Source: Stereocaulon alpinum (taxonomy: Eukaryota > Ascomycota > Lecanoromycetes > Lecanorales > Stereocaulaceae). From it: a stretch of DNA of 64,000 nucleotides. A program made the translations under genes and the position numbers. This document shows, piece by piece, positions 1 to 11,715 of this stretch (within the stretch, counting starts at the first letter, position 1; every line of letters begins with the position of its first letter). The notes beneath the pieces are model-generated. The model had not been told where the DNA came from, made no database searches, and saw nothing but the letters and a program-made list of their open reading frames with translations. The stretch lies in NCBI GenBank assembly GCA_018257865.1, contig JAEUBA010000007.1:310001-374000 (forward strand), read 5' to 3'.

Positions 1-686
1 GCTTCAATTTCCTCATCTGTCTTTCCATCACCCATCACCGAGCGGAGCATGTCATATGGAGACATTTCATTCTGACTTGGATAACTCCATGACGCAGCCG
101 CAGCATTCAGTCCGCTTTCTGAGGCACTCCCTGCGCCGGACGACGATGGTCTGCTAGTCGACCCCTCGTTGACTAGCCAATCCACAGTATCACTTCCATA
201 GTCGCCGTACTCGTTTTGCTCCACACTTGGTGCACTAAAGCCATATGAATCTAGGCTCGGGCTGTGTGGTATTGGGGTTGCGAAAGCGAGCCGTGGCGAT
301 GGGCGAGGAGAACTGAAGTTGCTGCCAGTGCCGTAGGACTTTGATCGTAAGAACCCCGGTCTTGGGCTAAGACCAGGAGGAAGAGCTGGACCTACCCGAC
401 TGAGTGAAGGCGACGCTGCAGTGGTTGCATTGCGCTGGGAGTGCCATGGCGCGGGTGAGTTGCGCCGAATAATATTGTAGTGGCGGACTGGAGGCGACGA
501 AACGGAGGAGGACGTAGGCTCCCGAAAGCGCCAAAGAATATCAAGAACGGTCTTTTCCAGAGGATCCCCTGTAAGCGAAAGCTCTCTCTGTACGAGCTCC
601 GTGAGCTTCTCTGCCTGATCGTCTTCGTCAATGTTCGGGTCTTCCAGAATTTGCAAGCACAAGTCGTAGATCTCGTCGGAAACCAT
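1..686 (-). CDS. Probable CCCH-type zinc-finger protein, N-terminal part (runs off the left edge)
   Basis: An open frame of 228 codons starts at the ATG at 686 and leaves the window at base 1 without a stop. The N-terminus (MVSDEIYDLCLQILED) is acidic and leucine-rich. A Pro/Ser-rich low-complexity stretch follows (residues about 60-190) with several SP motifs that could be phosphorylated. Near the edge comes SPYDMLRSVMGDGKTDEEIE, a short CUE-like helix pair. I recall this order (acidic helix, Ser/Pro linker, DMLR-type motif) from fungal CCCH zinc-finger proteins whose fingers lie further downstream. No finger is visible here, so the family name is from recognition, not proof. No intron is needed in this part. 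It could instead be another RNA-binding or ubiquitin-binding adaptor. Confidence 0.55.
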   Translation of the reverse strand, partial: MVSDEIYDLCLQILEDPNIDEDDQAEKLTELVQRELSLTGDPLEKTVLDILWRFREPTSSSVSSPPVRHYNIIRRNSPAPWHSQRNATTAASPSLSRVGPALPPGLSPRPGFLRSKSYGTGSNFSSPRPSPRLAFATPIPHSPSLDSYGFSAPSVEQNEYGDYGSDTVDWLVNEGSTSRPSSSGAGSASESGLNAAAASWSYPSQNEMSPYDMLRSVMGDGKTDEEIE

Positions 687-1505
687 CGTGACGCTAATAC
701 TATATATTCACGTATTAGAAGTAGTTTTGGAACCGAGAGTGAGTGTTATATGCGGGATTGAGAGGATTATAGGGTAGCTGGTGGGGGCCGGGAATAGATC
801 TAGATCTAGAAAGAGCGACTGGAAATAGCAAGAGTCTATAAGCCGCCGGCAGCTACATCGCAAGCTCGAATCGAAAGACAGACATCCAGCTCAGCGAACG
901 AAGCTGGAGCTGTACCTGAAGATGGGAAAGAGCGGAGAAGCAAGGCGAACAACTGTTGACGACTTCGCCTCGCTATCGATGCGGGCGCCAGCCCTACCGG
1001 CTGTACTTCGGGTATGATGATAACATTTCTGAACATGAACGCTGCGCATAGACACGACGCTAAATCAGTGGATGGTGGTCATGCTTTAGACTCTGGGTAT
1101 GAATAGATCACTTCCTGTATGTGAAACAAGCAACTACCTAGCCAACAACTCCTGATGTACTGACTACCCTTTCGCTTACTGAACACAAGAGCTATGGGCA
1201 TATTTGAAGTGAATGAACCCCGGCAGTTGGTAGCCTCTCGAAAGTCGACACAGCCTGAATATGAAAGTAAGCCGCGTAGATCAACTCACTTATCCGCAAG
1301 TAGAGTCTTCGCTTGGTCTGAGGTTCGAAATCTCCCAACGTTTGCCTGTTGGTCCTAGATGATTGGAAATTCATTCTGGGGGCGTGTCGAAGTATTCTCA
1401 CAGTCGCGGTTGATAGAAATTCGCTTGCCAGCACTGTATCCACTCATATATGCAGTCTATGAAGTGGCCATTCAGTCTTCTACCCCTCCATATGCTTCTC
1501 TCCTT
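687..1505. other. Intergenic, no gene recognised
   Basis: Short open frames on both strands show no domain, signal peptide or plausible splice-joined extension. A small tandem of AGATCT lies at about 794-810, roughly 110 bp upstream of the CCCH gene start. Confidence 0.5.
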
Positions 1506-2027
1506 TCAAGCAGAATGTGTCTGGGCCCATCCAAACCACTTACTCATCCGCTTTCCCATTGACTGATACATTATACGGTCAATCTTAGCGACAGGATGAG
1601 GTTTGTGAAAAACAATCTTTCCCTTCTGATCATCGCCTGCTTCAAAGTCCACTGCTGAGCCAGCTCCTTGCTTAGCTGAGAATCCTACATCGGCCATAGC
1701 GGACACGAAAGTCTCCCAAGCAATCGCTTTCCCACGAGGCCCGGTGGCTGTACAAGCTGTGAACATCTGTGAGAGTGTGTCGATGGTTTCTTGTTTGGCA
1801 AACACTTTTGCCGCCTTTGGAGCAGCTTCATTATCGGAGGGTTCAGCTACCTGCCCTGTCTGAGCATGCGGCTGAGGCGGCTGCTGTTGGGCATGGGACT
1901 TCGATTTGGTCTTGAGAACTACCGTAGGTTGATTGTCAGAGGTTGTGGCTGTACCCCACTGAGTTTGCACGGGACCAGGCTTCTGTCCAGGTTTGGTTTT
2001 AGTTGCATTGGCTATCGTAAGTAGCAT
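1506..2027 (-). CDS. Small conserved fungal protein of unknown function
   Basis: Single-exon frame of 173 aa. The first 80 residues are Lys/Gln/Pro-rich and of low complexity. The second half is compact and looks folded: an ETIDTLSQMFT helix, then GKAIAWETFVSAMADVGFSA, then a basic C-terminus with HKPHPVAKIDRIM and GKRMSKWFGW. I recall this C-terminal pattern (FH-P-HP then a KWFGW-type end) from many uncharacterised ascomycete proteins, but I know no function for it. The low-complexity start could belong to a longer 5' exon that I could not identify. No signal peptide or membrane segment is present. Confidence 0.6.
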   Translation of the reverse strand: MLLTIANATKTKPGQKPGPVQTQWGTATTSDNQPTVVLKTKSKSHAQQQPPQPHAQTGQVAEPSDNEAAPKAAKVFAKQETIDTLSQMFTACTATGPRGKAIAWETFVSAMADVGFSAKQGAGSAVDFEAGDDQKGKIVFHKPHPVAKIDRIMYQSMGKRMSKWFGWAQTHSA

Positions 2028-2437
2028 TTCATCTCGCTCACGATCTAGCTCCTCACTTATTCATTCACTCACAGATCTCCCAATTCTCGACGAACCGAAG
2101 CTGCAATATTTTTAAGTCTTCGACCTCATATCTAATATAACCGCAGCGCTTTCGTTAAGATAGGAAAACCACAAGCTGCTCTGGTGTGTCGTAGCAACGG
2201 ACGTCCTCCATGAACGCGGACCTGATATAGCTCATCTGATGAGTCTGCTTCAGTTCAGATGATAATTCACTATGATGCCAATAGCAATCAGGAATATGTC
2301 TCAGGTGATACGCTCACCTCACATTGTAAACAATCATTGAGTCTAGAGTTCTATGACACATCTATAAGACCAAGCGCCACTTGGTCCGCTTTTCGGAAAC
2401 GAAAAGAAGCCACATCCCTCATCCGAGGAAATCTGCT
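2028..2437. other. Intergenic between the small conserved gene and LETM1
   Basis: AT-leaning spacer upstream of the 1506-2027 gene and downstream of the LETM1 gene. I see no RNA gene or repeat in it. Confidence 0.5.
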
Positions 2438-4193
2438 TTATCCCTTCTTCTGCTCACTCATTCTTTCCAGCCTCTCATGCTTTTCGGCAGCATCGTGCTC
2501 CGCCTCAGCAGCATCATCACCCTGTGTATGCTCCTTATCCTGGTCAGCCTTGGCATTCGCCTTCCTCTGATCCTCTTCATCAATGTTCTCGTCGTCTTTG
2601 GGCGATGATCGACCGCTATCGCCATTCTCTTCATTTTGCTCGTTTTCCTCTTCGATAAGTTCTTGTTGCTCTTTCAGCACCTCTAATCTCTGCTTGTTGG
2701 TAGCAGCTCCCTCGGCATTGTGCACCTCGAGCTCGATCTCATGGAAGAGCTCTTCAGGGATGGATGATAGCACAGCCTGGAGGGCATCGATCTGGGACGC
2801 TATTTCCGAGTCTTTGCCTTGCGTGTACATAAATGCATTACTTAGAACAAGCAGTGTCGATGGGACACCGTATTTCAGACGTAAATCTAGCCACATTTGG
2901 AGATCATCTCGTAGCCGAGCAGGGCTCATACCGTGTGTTCGTAGACCTCTGGAAGCGCAAGCCATCTGAAGCTCGGGAACGGAGAGACTGTCAACGCCCT
3001 CAAAGGATATTGCTCGGTCATCCCGCTTTATTTGGCGCATACGATGTCGGATTTGGTACCGAAGCATCATGTCGGTGCCGAAAGCGTTAAGATTCATATA
3101 CTTGGTCATGCCCACTAGCTGAGGTCGAGAAAGGTTGTCGAGTGTGAGGTCGTCCTTGAATATCTTGCAAACTTTAACCACGTCTTCGTGACTTGGTGAT
3201 TCACCAGTCGCCCGGACCTTCCTGAAAAACTCCATGAATTCTTCCTTCTGTGCATTGACAGCACTGACAGGCAGACCAGTCTCTTTCAGTGTGTCCCGGA
3301 GAAAATTGCTGACTTCTTTGCGGGTACTTCGTAGATGGCTTGCTTTCTTATCTTTCGACGTCTGTCCTTCATACGTGCTGGGTAGCATGTTGGGGAAAAG
3401 TTTCAGCGCTACTGGAAGCAAGAGTTCCGCGAAAGGAACGATGACGAAGACCGAGAACGGAACTAATCGCCCCAGATCTTGCACCGTTCGCTGTAGCTGC
3501 CTGTTTTCTCTTCGACTGAGCTCATAGCCAGCAGCCATTTTTAGGGCGAGCTTGGTACTAATTTTGACCTCGGTTGCAAGCAGCTTTGTTCCGTCCCAAT
3601 AGTGCTGCGCTTCCTTCTTAACTTTTCCCCATAACGATAGCTTTGGTTGGTCTTTCTTGCTCTCTGCCAACTTCTTCTCTTCTAACTTGGCCGCTGCTGC
3701 TTTATCTGCTGCAAGCTCGTTCAAGCTCCCATCTTCCATGGCCTTCGTTTTTGGCACGCCGGTAATGCTGCCCTCTTCCTTTGCCCTCGTTGTTTGTCCA
3801 TTAACAGACGACGCGACATCTGAGGCTACTTTTGATGATGTTGACTTCTTTGATTCGTCTTGAGGGAGTGGCTTCTTCGCCTCTTCTGCGTTAAAGCCTG
3901 GAGGTGGGAAACTCGAGGGTCCGCCACCTGACGTTGAGGTCTCTGTTGAATAGCCTCGCCGAGGCAGAAGTATGGCGAGTGCTCGCATCTGTGGAGGGAG
4001 GTCTTTGGCATTGCGGCGAAGGTATGCAGAATGAGCGGAGGAAGGAGTGAAAGCGCTTCTCAAGGGTAAAACGCCTACGTAGACCATTAATTTCACTCTT
4101 TACGAGCCAAAGTCTCTGTCTGTGAAACGCACCACCAGTGCGCAATGCCTGCCTTGCAGCGCCATTGCGAACGACTCGAGCTGACGCGCTCAT
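2438..4193 (-). CDS. MDM38: LETM1-domain mitochondrial inner-membrane protein (Mdm38/Ylh47 type)
   Basis: The 565-aa model joins exon 1 (4193-4133) to exon 2 (4074-2438) across a 58-bp intron at 4075-4132 (GTGCGT donor, phase 1). The N-terminus starts MSASARVVRNGAARQ and is rich in Arg, Ala and Ser, as a mitochondrial presequence should be. A single membrane segment lies at about 224-246, followed by the family hallmark FPNMLPSTY at about 247-255. The LETM1 ribosome-binding-like domain follows, and the C-terminus is very acidic and coiled. Known members handle K+/H+ exchange across the inner membrane and help insert mitochondrially made proteins. A start at an internal ATG inside the intron would also stay open, but it gives a poorer presequence. 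A doublet of TTAGGG lies about 245 bp upstream of the start. Confidence 0.9.
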
Positions 4194-4765
4194 CTCAAGC
4201 AAATGAGTGAAGGAGTCGGAACTGCCGGAGTATACGGCGCGGAAATCAAAAGCGATTGTTGGTCGTCCAGTCTGAATGATAGAGAATCTGTCAGTCCATA
4301 GAGAGAAAGATGGAAGATGTCTGTTTATGGTGGCGGATGATGATAGATGCTTGCACACGTCTGCTGCTGACCAAGTATTGAAATAATTTGCGGGCTAGCC
4401 ACGGGAAACGGGTTTCTCCGTCTCCGCCTCCCGGTCCTTAGGGTTAGGGTCGAATTTGTTGGGCACTAAGGTCGAGGACGCGCAGGAGTCTCTCATGACG
4501 AGATTGACGGCGGATCTTTTGCATCGACACCATGCAGAACGTAATATGTACATTGAATATCATTTTCATACGCATGCGCTTCAGGTTCCTTCCAACATGC
4601 CCCCACCGTCAAAAGTATCCCACTCCAAATGCAATATCCAGCTAGCCGAGTTGCAAGTTCACAGCGCCTCAAGCGAATACGTGAAGCCTGATAGGTTTCC
4701 CTTGTCAGGCGATCGGAGAAGTGAATGGGAAAAGGTAAAGGTCGAAGCTAGTTTCCTTCAGGCTC
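4194..4765. other. Intergenic, with a telomere-like doublet
   Basis: Promoter side of the LETM1 gene and 3' side of the DUF1996-WSC gene. Two perfect copies of TTAGGG sit in tandem at 4438-4449. No gene is recognised. Confidence 0.55.
4438..4449 (+). promoter_or_regulatory. Interstitial TTAGGG doublet (possible telomere-repeat-factor site)
   Basis: TTAGGGTTAGGG is read directly. TTAGGG is the telomere repeat of most filamentous fungi, and short interstitial copies in promoters are bound by Myb-type factors of the Tbf1/Teb1 class in yeasts. It lies about 245 bp upstream of the LETM1 start codon. A chance occurrence is possible. Confidence 0.35.
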
Positions 4766-6521
4766 CTAGACTATTTCATGACGAGCGGCGTGCCTTCGCA
4801 TATGGGACTTCCTCTTGTTCAAAGTAGTCCCACCTTTGGCGTAAACACTCAGCCTGCTAGTTCCGCCACACATCTCGGAAGAAGCGCCAGCACACGCTGT
4901 GTTACAGTCGCTATACTCCTTCTTTGTCGTGCTAGTCATAGTATTGCCGCAAAAACATTGTCCACCATACTCAGTGCCAGCGATAGTATATCCCGCAGAA
5001 TAGCAATTATTGGCACAGCTTGTAGAGGAATCGCCCCTACCCCAACTTGCAAGGGAACGCGTGTTTCTATCAGGAATGAGATCAGTATAGCATCCTTGAT
5101 ACGTCCATGTCTCTGACGAGCCTTTGTCGTTCTTCACTGTGACTGAGTTGGGCGAACCACCAGAACTACCCGTGCTGGGCATGCTGACGGGCATGCTAGG
5201 AGTGCTACGGGTTGAGGCAGGTGGAGCTATAGCGTTCGCCTTGTTGACCACTGGTATGCCAGGGCTGGCGGCAGGCAAAGCACTGTCTCTACCCACAGCT
5301 CCACCAGCAGCCACAGGAGAGCCACCTCCAACTTGAGTAGCGGCTCCACAAGTTCCCGGAGCACGAATGACAGCAGGTTGGGTTCTTTGAATGGGGTTGC
5401 ATCCTGGAAGAGCACTACCAACAGAACCACCTTGCTCTCCTCTTGCAGCGGTACCAGTCACGCCGACATTCTCGTTGGGGGTGACAATTGACTGCAGCCT
5501 ACACGCATCTTGTGCTGCACCGTTGTTGAGTTGATTCGCATCGAAGCAAGGTGTAGAGTCGCCAAAGTTACTAGTACAACTCTCTATGACCTTTTGCAAG
5601 GCTCCAGTCTCCCAGCCATTTAACTAGGAAAGAATTAGTGATTGCAACCACAACCATGTGTGAAGAGCTTTGAGCCCTGTGCCAGCTTACAAAGTCCATA
5701 TGAAACGAGTAGCCGGTAGGATCTCCATCTGCCAATACCCATGGCGGGTTATTGGGATCACTGTAATCCTTTTGGATGGCATCGAATTGTGAGACATCTA
5801 GCCAGTATTCAATGAAGATCTCTGGGAAGCGCGCAACGTTGTGAGGCGCCTGACAACCAGCCATTCCGTCTGCATTGGTGGGAAAGGCCATGTGGGCTAA
5901 TGGGTCCTGGGCATTGAAGTCTTGGCCATTCCAGCAGGAAGGAAACCTCATTGCAGCTGCCAGACCACCACCATTGCAATTTTGAAAACCCGTTGGAAAG
6001 CCAGATGAACGGATATCGGGGCCGTGACACATCCATTCAAGTTGGTTCCCTCCGGTGCCCATCAAAGTATCATCATAGACACGCTGCTTGGCGCTGCCAG
6101 TGATCATGCGAAACCCGTCGGGAAATGCCGTTCGGTTGTCGAACGAGCCATCGTGACCACCAGATTTGTAGTAAATCTTGCGATTGTAGGCTTCGGGTAC
6201 CCGAGTGTACTGTCCGTTGTGCTGGAAATAGAGGGCCGGCATCCAGTAGTTGCTTTTGTCTATTTTGACCGGCATCGTAGTGCAAGTGGATGATTGGGTA
6301 TCCGCGAAGTTCATGGTGGCTTTAAATCCGTTTCCTCCAGTGATGGAATGGACGTGATTGGACGCTACCCCAGGGCTTAGGAGAGGATCGACTCGCTCGA
6401 TCGCGAGCGCACCTCCGCTACCTATGATAAAGTAATGATAGCCGGCTTGACCTTCGACATGGGTGGTCAGGGACGCCAGCACCCCCAGGGCAGCTATCAA
6501 GAAGTGATTGGAGTTTAACAT
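4766..6521 (-). CDS. Secreted DUF1996 protein with C-terminal WSC domain
   Basis: The 562-aa model has two exons (6521-5691 and 5623-4766) around a 67-bp intron (5624-5690, GTAAGC to CTAG, phase 0). A signal peptide is clear at residues 1-25. Residues about 30-290 are a DUF1996 domain, with conserved HVHSITGGNGF, DKSNYWMPALYF and MAFPTNADGMAGC stretches. A Ser/Pro/Gly linker (about 340-445) leads to a WSC domain at about 452-538 (YQGCYTD, then CANNCYSAGY, then GGQCFCGNT, and the closing ACAGASSEMCGG). WSC domains bind wall carbohydrate, so the protein probably sits in the wall or matrix. The enzymatic role of DUF1996 is not established. There is no GPI signal; the tail is basic (KRKSHMRRHAARHEIV). 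Confidence 0.9.
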
Positions 6522-8377
6522 GATCTTAAGTAATATGGATGTAATATCACTGCGGAAGATCTTTCAATACTCCAGATCTCAATTCTAGCTCAGAGCAGGG
6601 CAGGTATGATAAATTGATGAAAATGAAAGTAGCACTGTAGTGATCGAGATACGTGAGACTTTTGGACTCCGCAACTTAAGAAAAGAGAGTGTACCGAATG
6701 CTATGGGCGATGACGAGGACGGGAAAGCGAGGGTTGAAGTAAAAGTACGAGACTTGAGGTAGTCGAGGCCTGCGCTAGGGGGGAAAGCATCATATTCAGT
6801 GGACTCGCTTGATGGTGTTGACCGCGTTATTGTCCAAAATGTGATAGCTAGAAGTGACAAACGCCGAAGCAGCCCTCATGTTCGGGTCGACCATTACCAA
6901 AGCGAAGATTAAGGTGGTGGAGGAGCAACTTACCGTATCATAGTGCATGGATCTTGAAACCATGTAAGCTTGCAATGAAGTGCTCGTTTCCTCCTCTGGA
7001 GTTGAACAACATGGACCAAGCCTATTCTAGAGCTGGAGCTCAGTATTGATGAGGCGCAGGCATGTTTCAAGATGCTGTGCTTGGGGATAAGGAAGGCGAC
7101 CCGACATTTGGACGCCTGACCTAACGTCTTTGAGAGAAAAGATACCCTTGTGGCCTGTAGAGGTAAGCGAAGGTGTCGGCTCTAGGAAGCTCAGCTTCCC
7201 GGATAAGCTGCGGCTGGGTCATTGTCACTTGAACGGAACAGATTCTGTAGAGGTGATGGATGTCAATCTGCAAGTTGCAAAGGCAACAACGAGTGAGGCA
7301 CAAACATGAAACTTTAGGCTTGACCGTTTTGGGACTTCGGGTGAGGATAAGCTCGAATCTTCATGAAAGGGCCCCGCCCCCAACCCCTTCAATCTCTGTG
7401 GCCTTCCCGCTGTCACACCAGCTGCTTAGGCGTCCCATGGGCCGTGGCTCCCCCAGAGGCAGCGAGTCGCCTTGTACTGTCATACAGGGAACGCTACGGA
7501 TACACATCGTGATCAGACGGACCAGCACAACGCGACGTGATGATGATCGTTGGAATTGCGATAGGACTTGAAGTCTTAGTTGATGTGTGCCAGGCATGGC
7601 GCGCCTGACGTAGGCCCAATGTCTCAATTTCCCTGACTTTGCGGCTTCCGAGTTGACATTCCTCTACCGCTGCAGGATCAGTAAGGCTGGGAACCAACAA
7701 TCAAGGTGATAAATCTCAAACAGCAGTAGCCCAGCTAGCACCGCACCAAGCTGTGAGTGCAATTGATGGCTCATTAGAATACCAATGTGGGAGAAAAATG
7801 TTTTATCCTTTTGATTCCCGCGCAACGCTCATAGATTCTCACGCATCTGCTAAGCATAGGAATCTCTTAGAGTACCTGGTATTGTTGGGATCTCGACCAA
7901 TCAGGTTGCTTGACGTTCGGTGATGAAATTGCGGTCGACCTACGCCGATTCTGAAGAACGAGGGAAGCTTGCCGAAGAAGCTACTTTCGTGTTAAGGTCG
8001 AGAAATGGATGCGGTCTGCCTTTTGTCGCTATTGCCAGTGGAGTCGATACATTTGTCCGTCTTTCTTATCTCGTCATGCTTATGGGCTTTCCGGTCATGG
8101 TGCTTATCAATACAATATCATTCACAATGCAAAGGCCAGTTAAAAGGCCTGATCATGTCTTTGGAGTTGCGGGACAGCAACGATTGAGTTCTCCAACTTG
8201 GCGTAGTCAATATTCGCACTATGAAAGCATTGGATGACCGTGTAGATGATACAGGTTGACAGGGCGAGATATGCCGAGGTACAGTGTAGTCGTCACATGG
8301 TTGCACAGGACTCGGCCCAACCTAGTATAAAGATGTAGAGTGATACGGGGCGAAGTTGTCGCTCCTTTGGCTGATTT
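6522..8377. other. Long intergenic stretch, no gene recognised
   Basis: Only short overlapping frames on both strands, none with a recognisable domain, signal peptide or spliced partner. I saw no tRNA B-box or 5S-like sequence. It holds the promoter of the DUF1996-WSC gene at its left end. Confidence 0.5.
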
Positions 8378-10243
8378 TCAATAGTTCGGAATGGTGTCAT
8401 CACCGAAGAAGATCACTAGGACTGTAATGTCGTCTCTGCAAGCCAAATTAGATCGTTTCTCAATGTTGATAGCCCTCGATGCTGGCTCACCTGACTTCTC
8501 TGGACAACGGTGGCATGGGAGTCAGCAGTCCGCAAAGCATGTCTTCATTGCTTCCCCCTAAAGCGTTCCGTACGAGATGCGTTGCTGCATTCTCATCGGC
8601 AACCACAAAATCATCATCGTCCCCAGGAGGGATCTCGGCATAGGCAATCCTGCCGTGCGGATTTTCCCTAGCTGATATCTGCTGTTCTGCCATAGCAGCG
8701 GGTGCTTGGGCAAGATTCGGTGGCTTGACCTCTGTTGCAGGGTCGTGAGTTTTTAGCCACCGTCCAACCAGGTCAACCGCTTGCTCGCTTGTGAGGTTGT
8801 CCCACAAGCCATCTGAAGCCATGATCACGAAATCTCCCTTTTCAGGCTCTATGATTGTAGTGGTGATGACTGGTTCTGCCGTAAGGTAAGGAGGCGTAAG
8901 CAGAGGCTCGATAATATTAGGACCAAAGAACCTCTTCTTTGCTTGTTGTTGTAAGTCGCGGGACCATTTCCAGCGACTGTCTCCAAAGGCTCGAGTGACT
9001 GCCAATCCGAGTAATCGGCCATCTTTTATCATTCCAGGTTCGTTAGGGTGCTCTGCCTGTAATCTAATGACTTCCTCTTCGTCTTTGCCGGTCTGATCTT
9101 TTGACAGAGCGGTTGCTTCCCAGTTACCTACGGAACTCCGTCGGCCAAGTACAGCACGAGAGTCCCCTGTACATGCTACCTTCAGTTGTTGGGAGTCACT
9201 GTGATAATACGATACGAGCGCACAAGAGCCAGAATAAGCTGGGCCTAGCTGTGACATCGCGTCATTGAGAAATGCCGACCCTGACGCTGCCCTGGCAGCC
9301 TGATCCATGATATCGTGATCAAGTTTAAGGAAAGCGTTTCGTATAGCTAGATCAATATCTTCAGGCGCGACCTCACTGACTCTACCGCTGGGCGATAGGA
9401 TTGCTAGCTCGCAAACAATGTATTTGATCATGTAAGCAGAGAGAGTTACGGCTGTCTCCCACCCACTAACAATGTTAATCGGTGACACTAGTGACTGTGT
9501 TACGCGACTCACTCGTGTCCATCAAAGATTCCCCACAGTAGCCATTCGACCTCATCATCCTCATAACCCGATGCCGAAGTGAGCTCGTCTTCTGGAGGAT
9601 TGTTGCTAGGGACACGGCATCTATCAAAACGTAGAACGCCACTGTCCATTCCCACAGGTTGAGATGCTTCTTCCTATATATATCTAGAATCAGCTTCTTA
9701 TTCCATACACGTAGCCGGAATAGCATTAATATCTAAACGCACTCAACGAAGCAGCCTCTGAAACATGTCCGGCCACTCAAGTTGAGATACATCGGGAAGA
9801 GCAAAATACTCCGGAATCCAACATACCCATCGCAAAGCCTCGTTTGCTTGTTCTATCGTGTATGGTGGTATTGGAGGTAGATAACGCTCTGCGATCTGCT
9901 TTTTTGAGAGGAACCCTGTCTCATCGCTTTCAAGCTTTAACGGTCGAGATGTAAAGATGTGATAGGAAATTCCAGCCCCTGCAAGCAAAAGAGCTGAGCA
10001 GACACCCAAAGCCTGCGTGCCATTCCAATTGCGTAACCGTGGAAGGTTACGGATGCTTCGATGGGAGAAGTATAAACGCCTGTTGTGATTCCTAATGCCG
10101 ACGAACGGCGAAGATGTGAATATGGAATTTCGACATGGTCGCAACGGAGGACTGGATATACGGCGTGTTTCTGAACTGCAGAAACGCATGATGCGAGACA
10201 TATTCATGTTCGCAAGAATCCTCGAAGGGCCGATAGTAAACAC
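8378..10243 (-). CDS. PTC5: Mitochondrial PP2C phosphatase, pyruvate dehydrogenase phosphatase type
   Basis: Four exons (10243-9827, 9673-9513, 9465-8491, 8435-8378) give 536 aa. The introns are 153, 47 and 55 bp and all splice phases agree. The N-terminus is Arg/Ser-rich and followed by a hydrophobic stretch (ALGVCSALLLAGAGISYHIF), fitting a mitochondrial presequence with a membrane anchor. The PP2C motifs are complete: GIFDGHDGWETA for metal binding, TGDSRAVLG, MASDGLWDNLTSEQAV and RDDITVLVIFF. The first and last of these appear only after splicing. Known Ptc5/PDP proteins dephosphorylate the E1-alpha subunit of pyruvate dehydrogenase in the matrix. An upstream in-frame ATG choice among residues 1, 13 and 15 remains open. 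The gene is divergent from the DUF202 gene. Confidence 0.9.
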
Positions 10244-10654
10244 TTAGAGGCTGACTATGGACATTTCCAGCGAATCATAATGCTCCTGATTTGGCTGGAT
10301 TTAGACTCGGTGCCTTTTGGGTCTTCGATCTCTCCGGAAACATACCCCTCCCGAGTCTACTTCAGGCGGCCTTCTCAAAAACGAGTGAGTCCAAGCCGTT
10401 ATCAGCTGAATGATAAATACACAGACTTGGAAACCAATAAGAATCTCTTGGTGGGGGACAGGCGAGCCGACGGACAGGCGAGCCGACGGACACCAGGGAC
10501 ACATTGCGGGCTTGATCACGCGCCAGTAGATTTGAGCTGCGCTAGAGTATCCTATAAAGATTCCCACCATGGTGTCTGCGCACGCAATACACCCCAATGC
10601 ATCCTCGACAGATCCTGCAAACGCCACCTTCGGTACTCATAGACTTCTCTCGTC
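10244..10654. promoter_or_regulatory. Shared divergent promoter region of PTC5 and the DUF202 gene
   Basis: 411 bp separate the two divergent start codons. It contains a perfect two-copy direct repeat of a 16-bp GC-rich unit (10456-10487). No other element can be named. Confidence 0.45.
10456..10487. repeat. Two-copy 16-bp tandem repeat
   Basis: The unit GGACAGGCGAGCCGAC occurs twice with no mismatch, followed by the start of a third copy (GGACA). It lies between divergent promoters. Confidence 0.8.
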
Positions 10655-11715
10655 ATGGCTGCTCCATCCCTCTCCTCTTCTCCCTCCAACAACCTTTCTA
10701 CGTCCGATTCCAGTCCGAAACCTTCTCAAACAGCTCACGAAAACCCCACCTCCACCCTCCCCCGTACTCGGAGCACTAGGAGCGTCCAATTCTTCACTCC
10801 TGACACTACAACAGCAATGTCCCGTTCTGCTTCGCCCGGGACGAGTCCCCACCAGCAACAGCAAGCCGAGAGCTCAGCAGACGAGATTACGCCTATAGTG
10901 AGCAAGGAAATAGGTGGGGCAAAGAAGAAGAACTACGATGGTACAGGAAATTCTACAGTAAATCCAGACGCCAATACATCCCAGGCGAGCAGCATGTCTG
11001 TTGCAAGGAGAAGGCAAGTCAGCTCAGGCTCGAACGGGAGAGAGGCTTCCACGGTAGATGAAGGCAAAAAAGATCGGGGTTGGGGGTGGCATGATTTGAT
11101 TGAGAAGATGGAGAGTGTGGAGTTGGAGAACAAGGGCAGTGTGGCCAGGGATCATCTCGCTCTTGGTGTGTTTCCCTGCACCTCCCCCTCTTCCAATAAA
11201 AGAATTCATCCTCTTCTTGTCCGAGCAAGCCCGAAAAGGAACCCAAGCTTGGCGGCACTGTACATACTAATTAAAGACATTTAGAGCGCACATTTCTTGC
11301 GTGGCTTCGCACTTCTTTAGCCTTTGCCTCCATTGGCATCGCCATTACACAGCTTTTCCGTCTAAATACGACCATCTCCGAGCGAGCAGGTCTTTCACCT
11401 ACCGCCCCTGACAGCACGTATCGTCTACGGCAGGTGGGCAAGCCCTTGGGCGCCACATTCTTAGGAATTGCTATCGTGGTACTCCTGGCAGGAAGTAGGA
11501 GATACTTTGAAAGCCAGGTACATGTCCAAAACTAGCCGGGCAGGGATCTCAAAGCACAGTAAAGCTGACTTTAAATCTAGCACTGGATCATTCGCAGCAA
11601 ATTCCCGGCCAGCAGAGGGAGTATCTTCCTGATTACATTCTCGGCTCTGGCTCTGATAGTCACCAGCCTCGTCATCGTGGTGGCCGTCAGCCCAAGTGTT
11701 TTCGAGAAGAAGTAG
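10655..11715 (+). CDS. DUF202 membrane protein
   Basis: Three exons (10655-11165, 11285-11517, 11581-11715) give 292 aa. The introns are 119 and 63 bp, the second with a GCTGAC branch site. The first 165 residues are a Ser/Thr/Pro-rich cytosolic tail. The DUF202 domain begins at about residue 171 with ERTFLAWLRTSLAFASIGIA and has three membrane segments (about 174-195, 224-242 and 258-282). DUF202 occurs in the vacuolar polyphosphate-transport chaperone family (Vtc1) and in bacterial YidH. For long-tailed fungal members the substrate is unknown, so I name only the domain. Exon 3 is needed for the last membrane helix and ends FEKK-stop. Confidence 0.88.

Noticed and set aside
8487..9512. PTC5 read as a truncated phosphatase lacking its last motif
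   Set aside because: A fourth exon at 8435-8378 supplies DDITVLVIFF, so the enzyme is complete.
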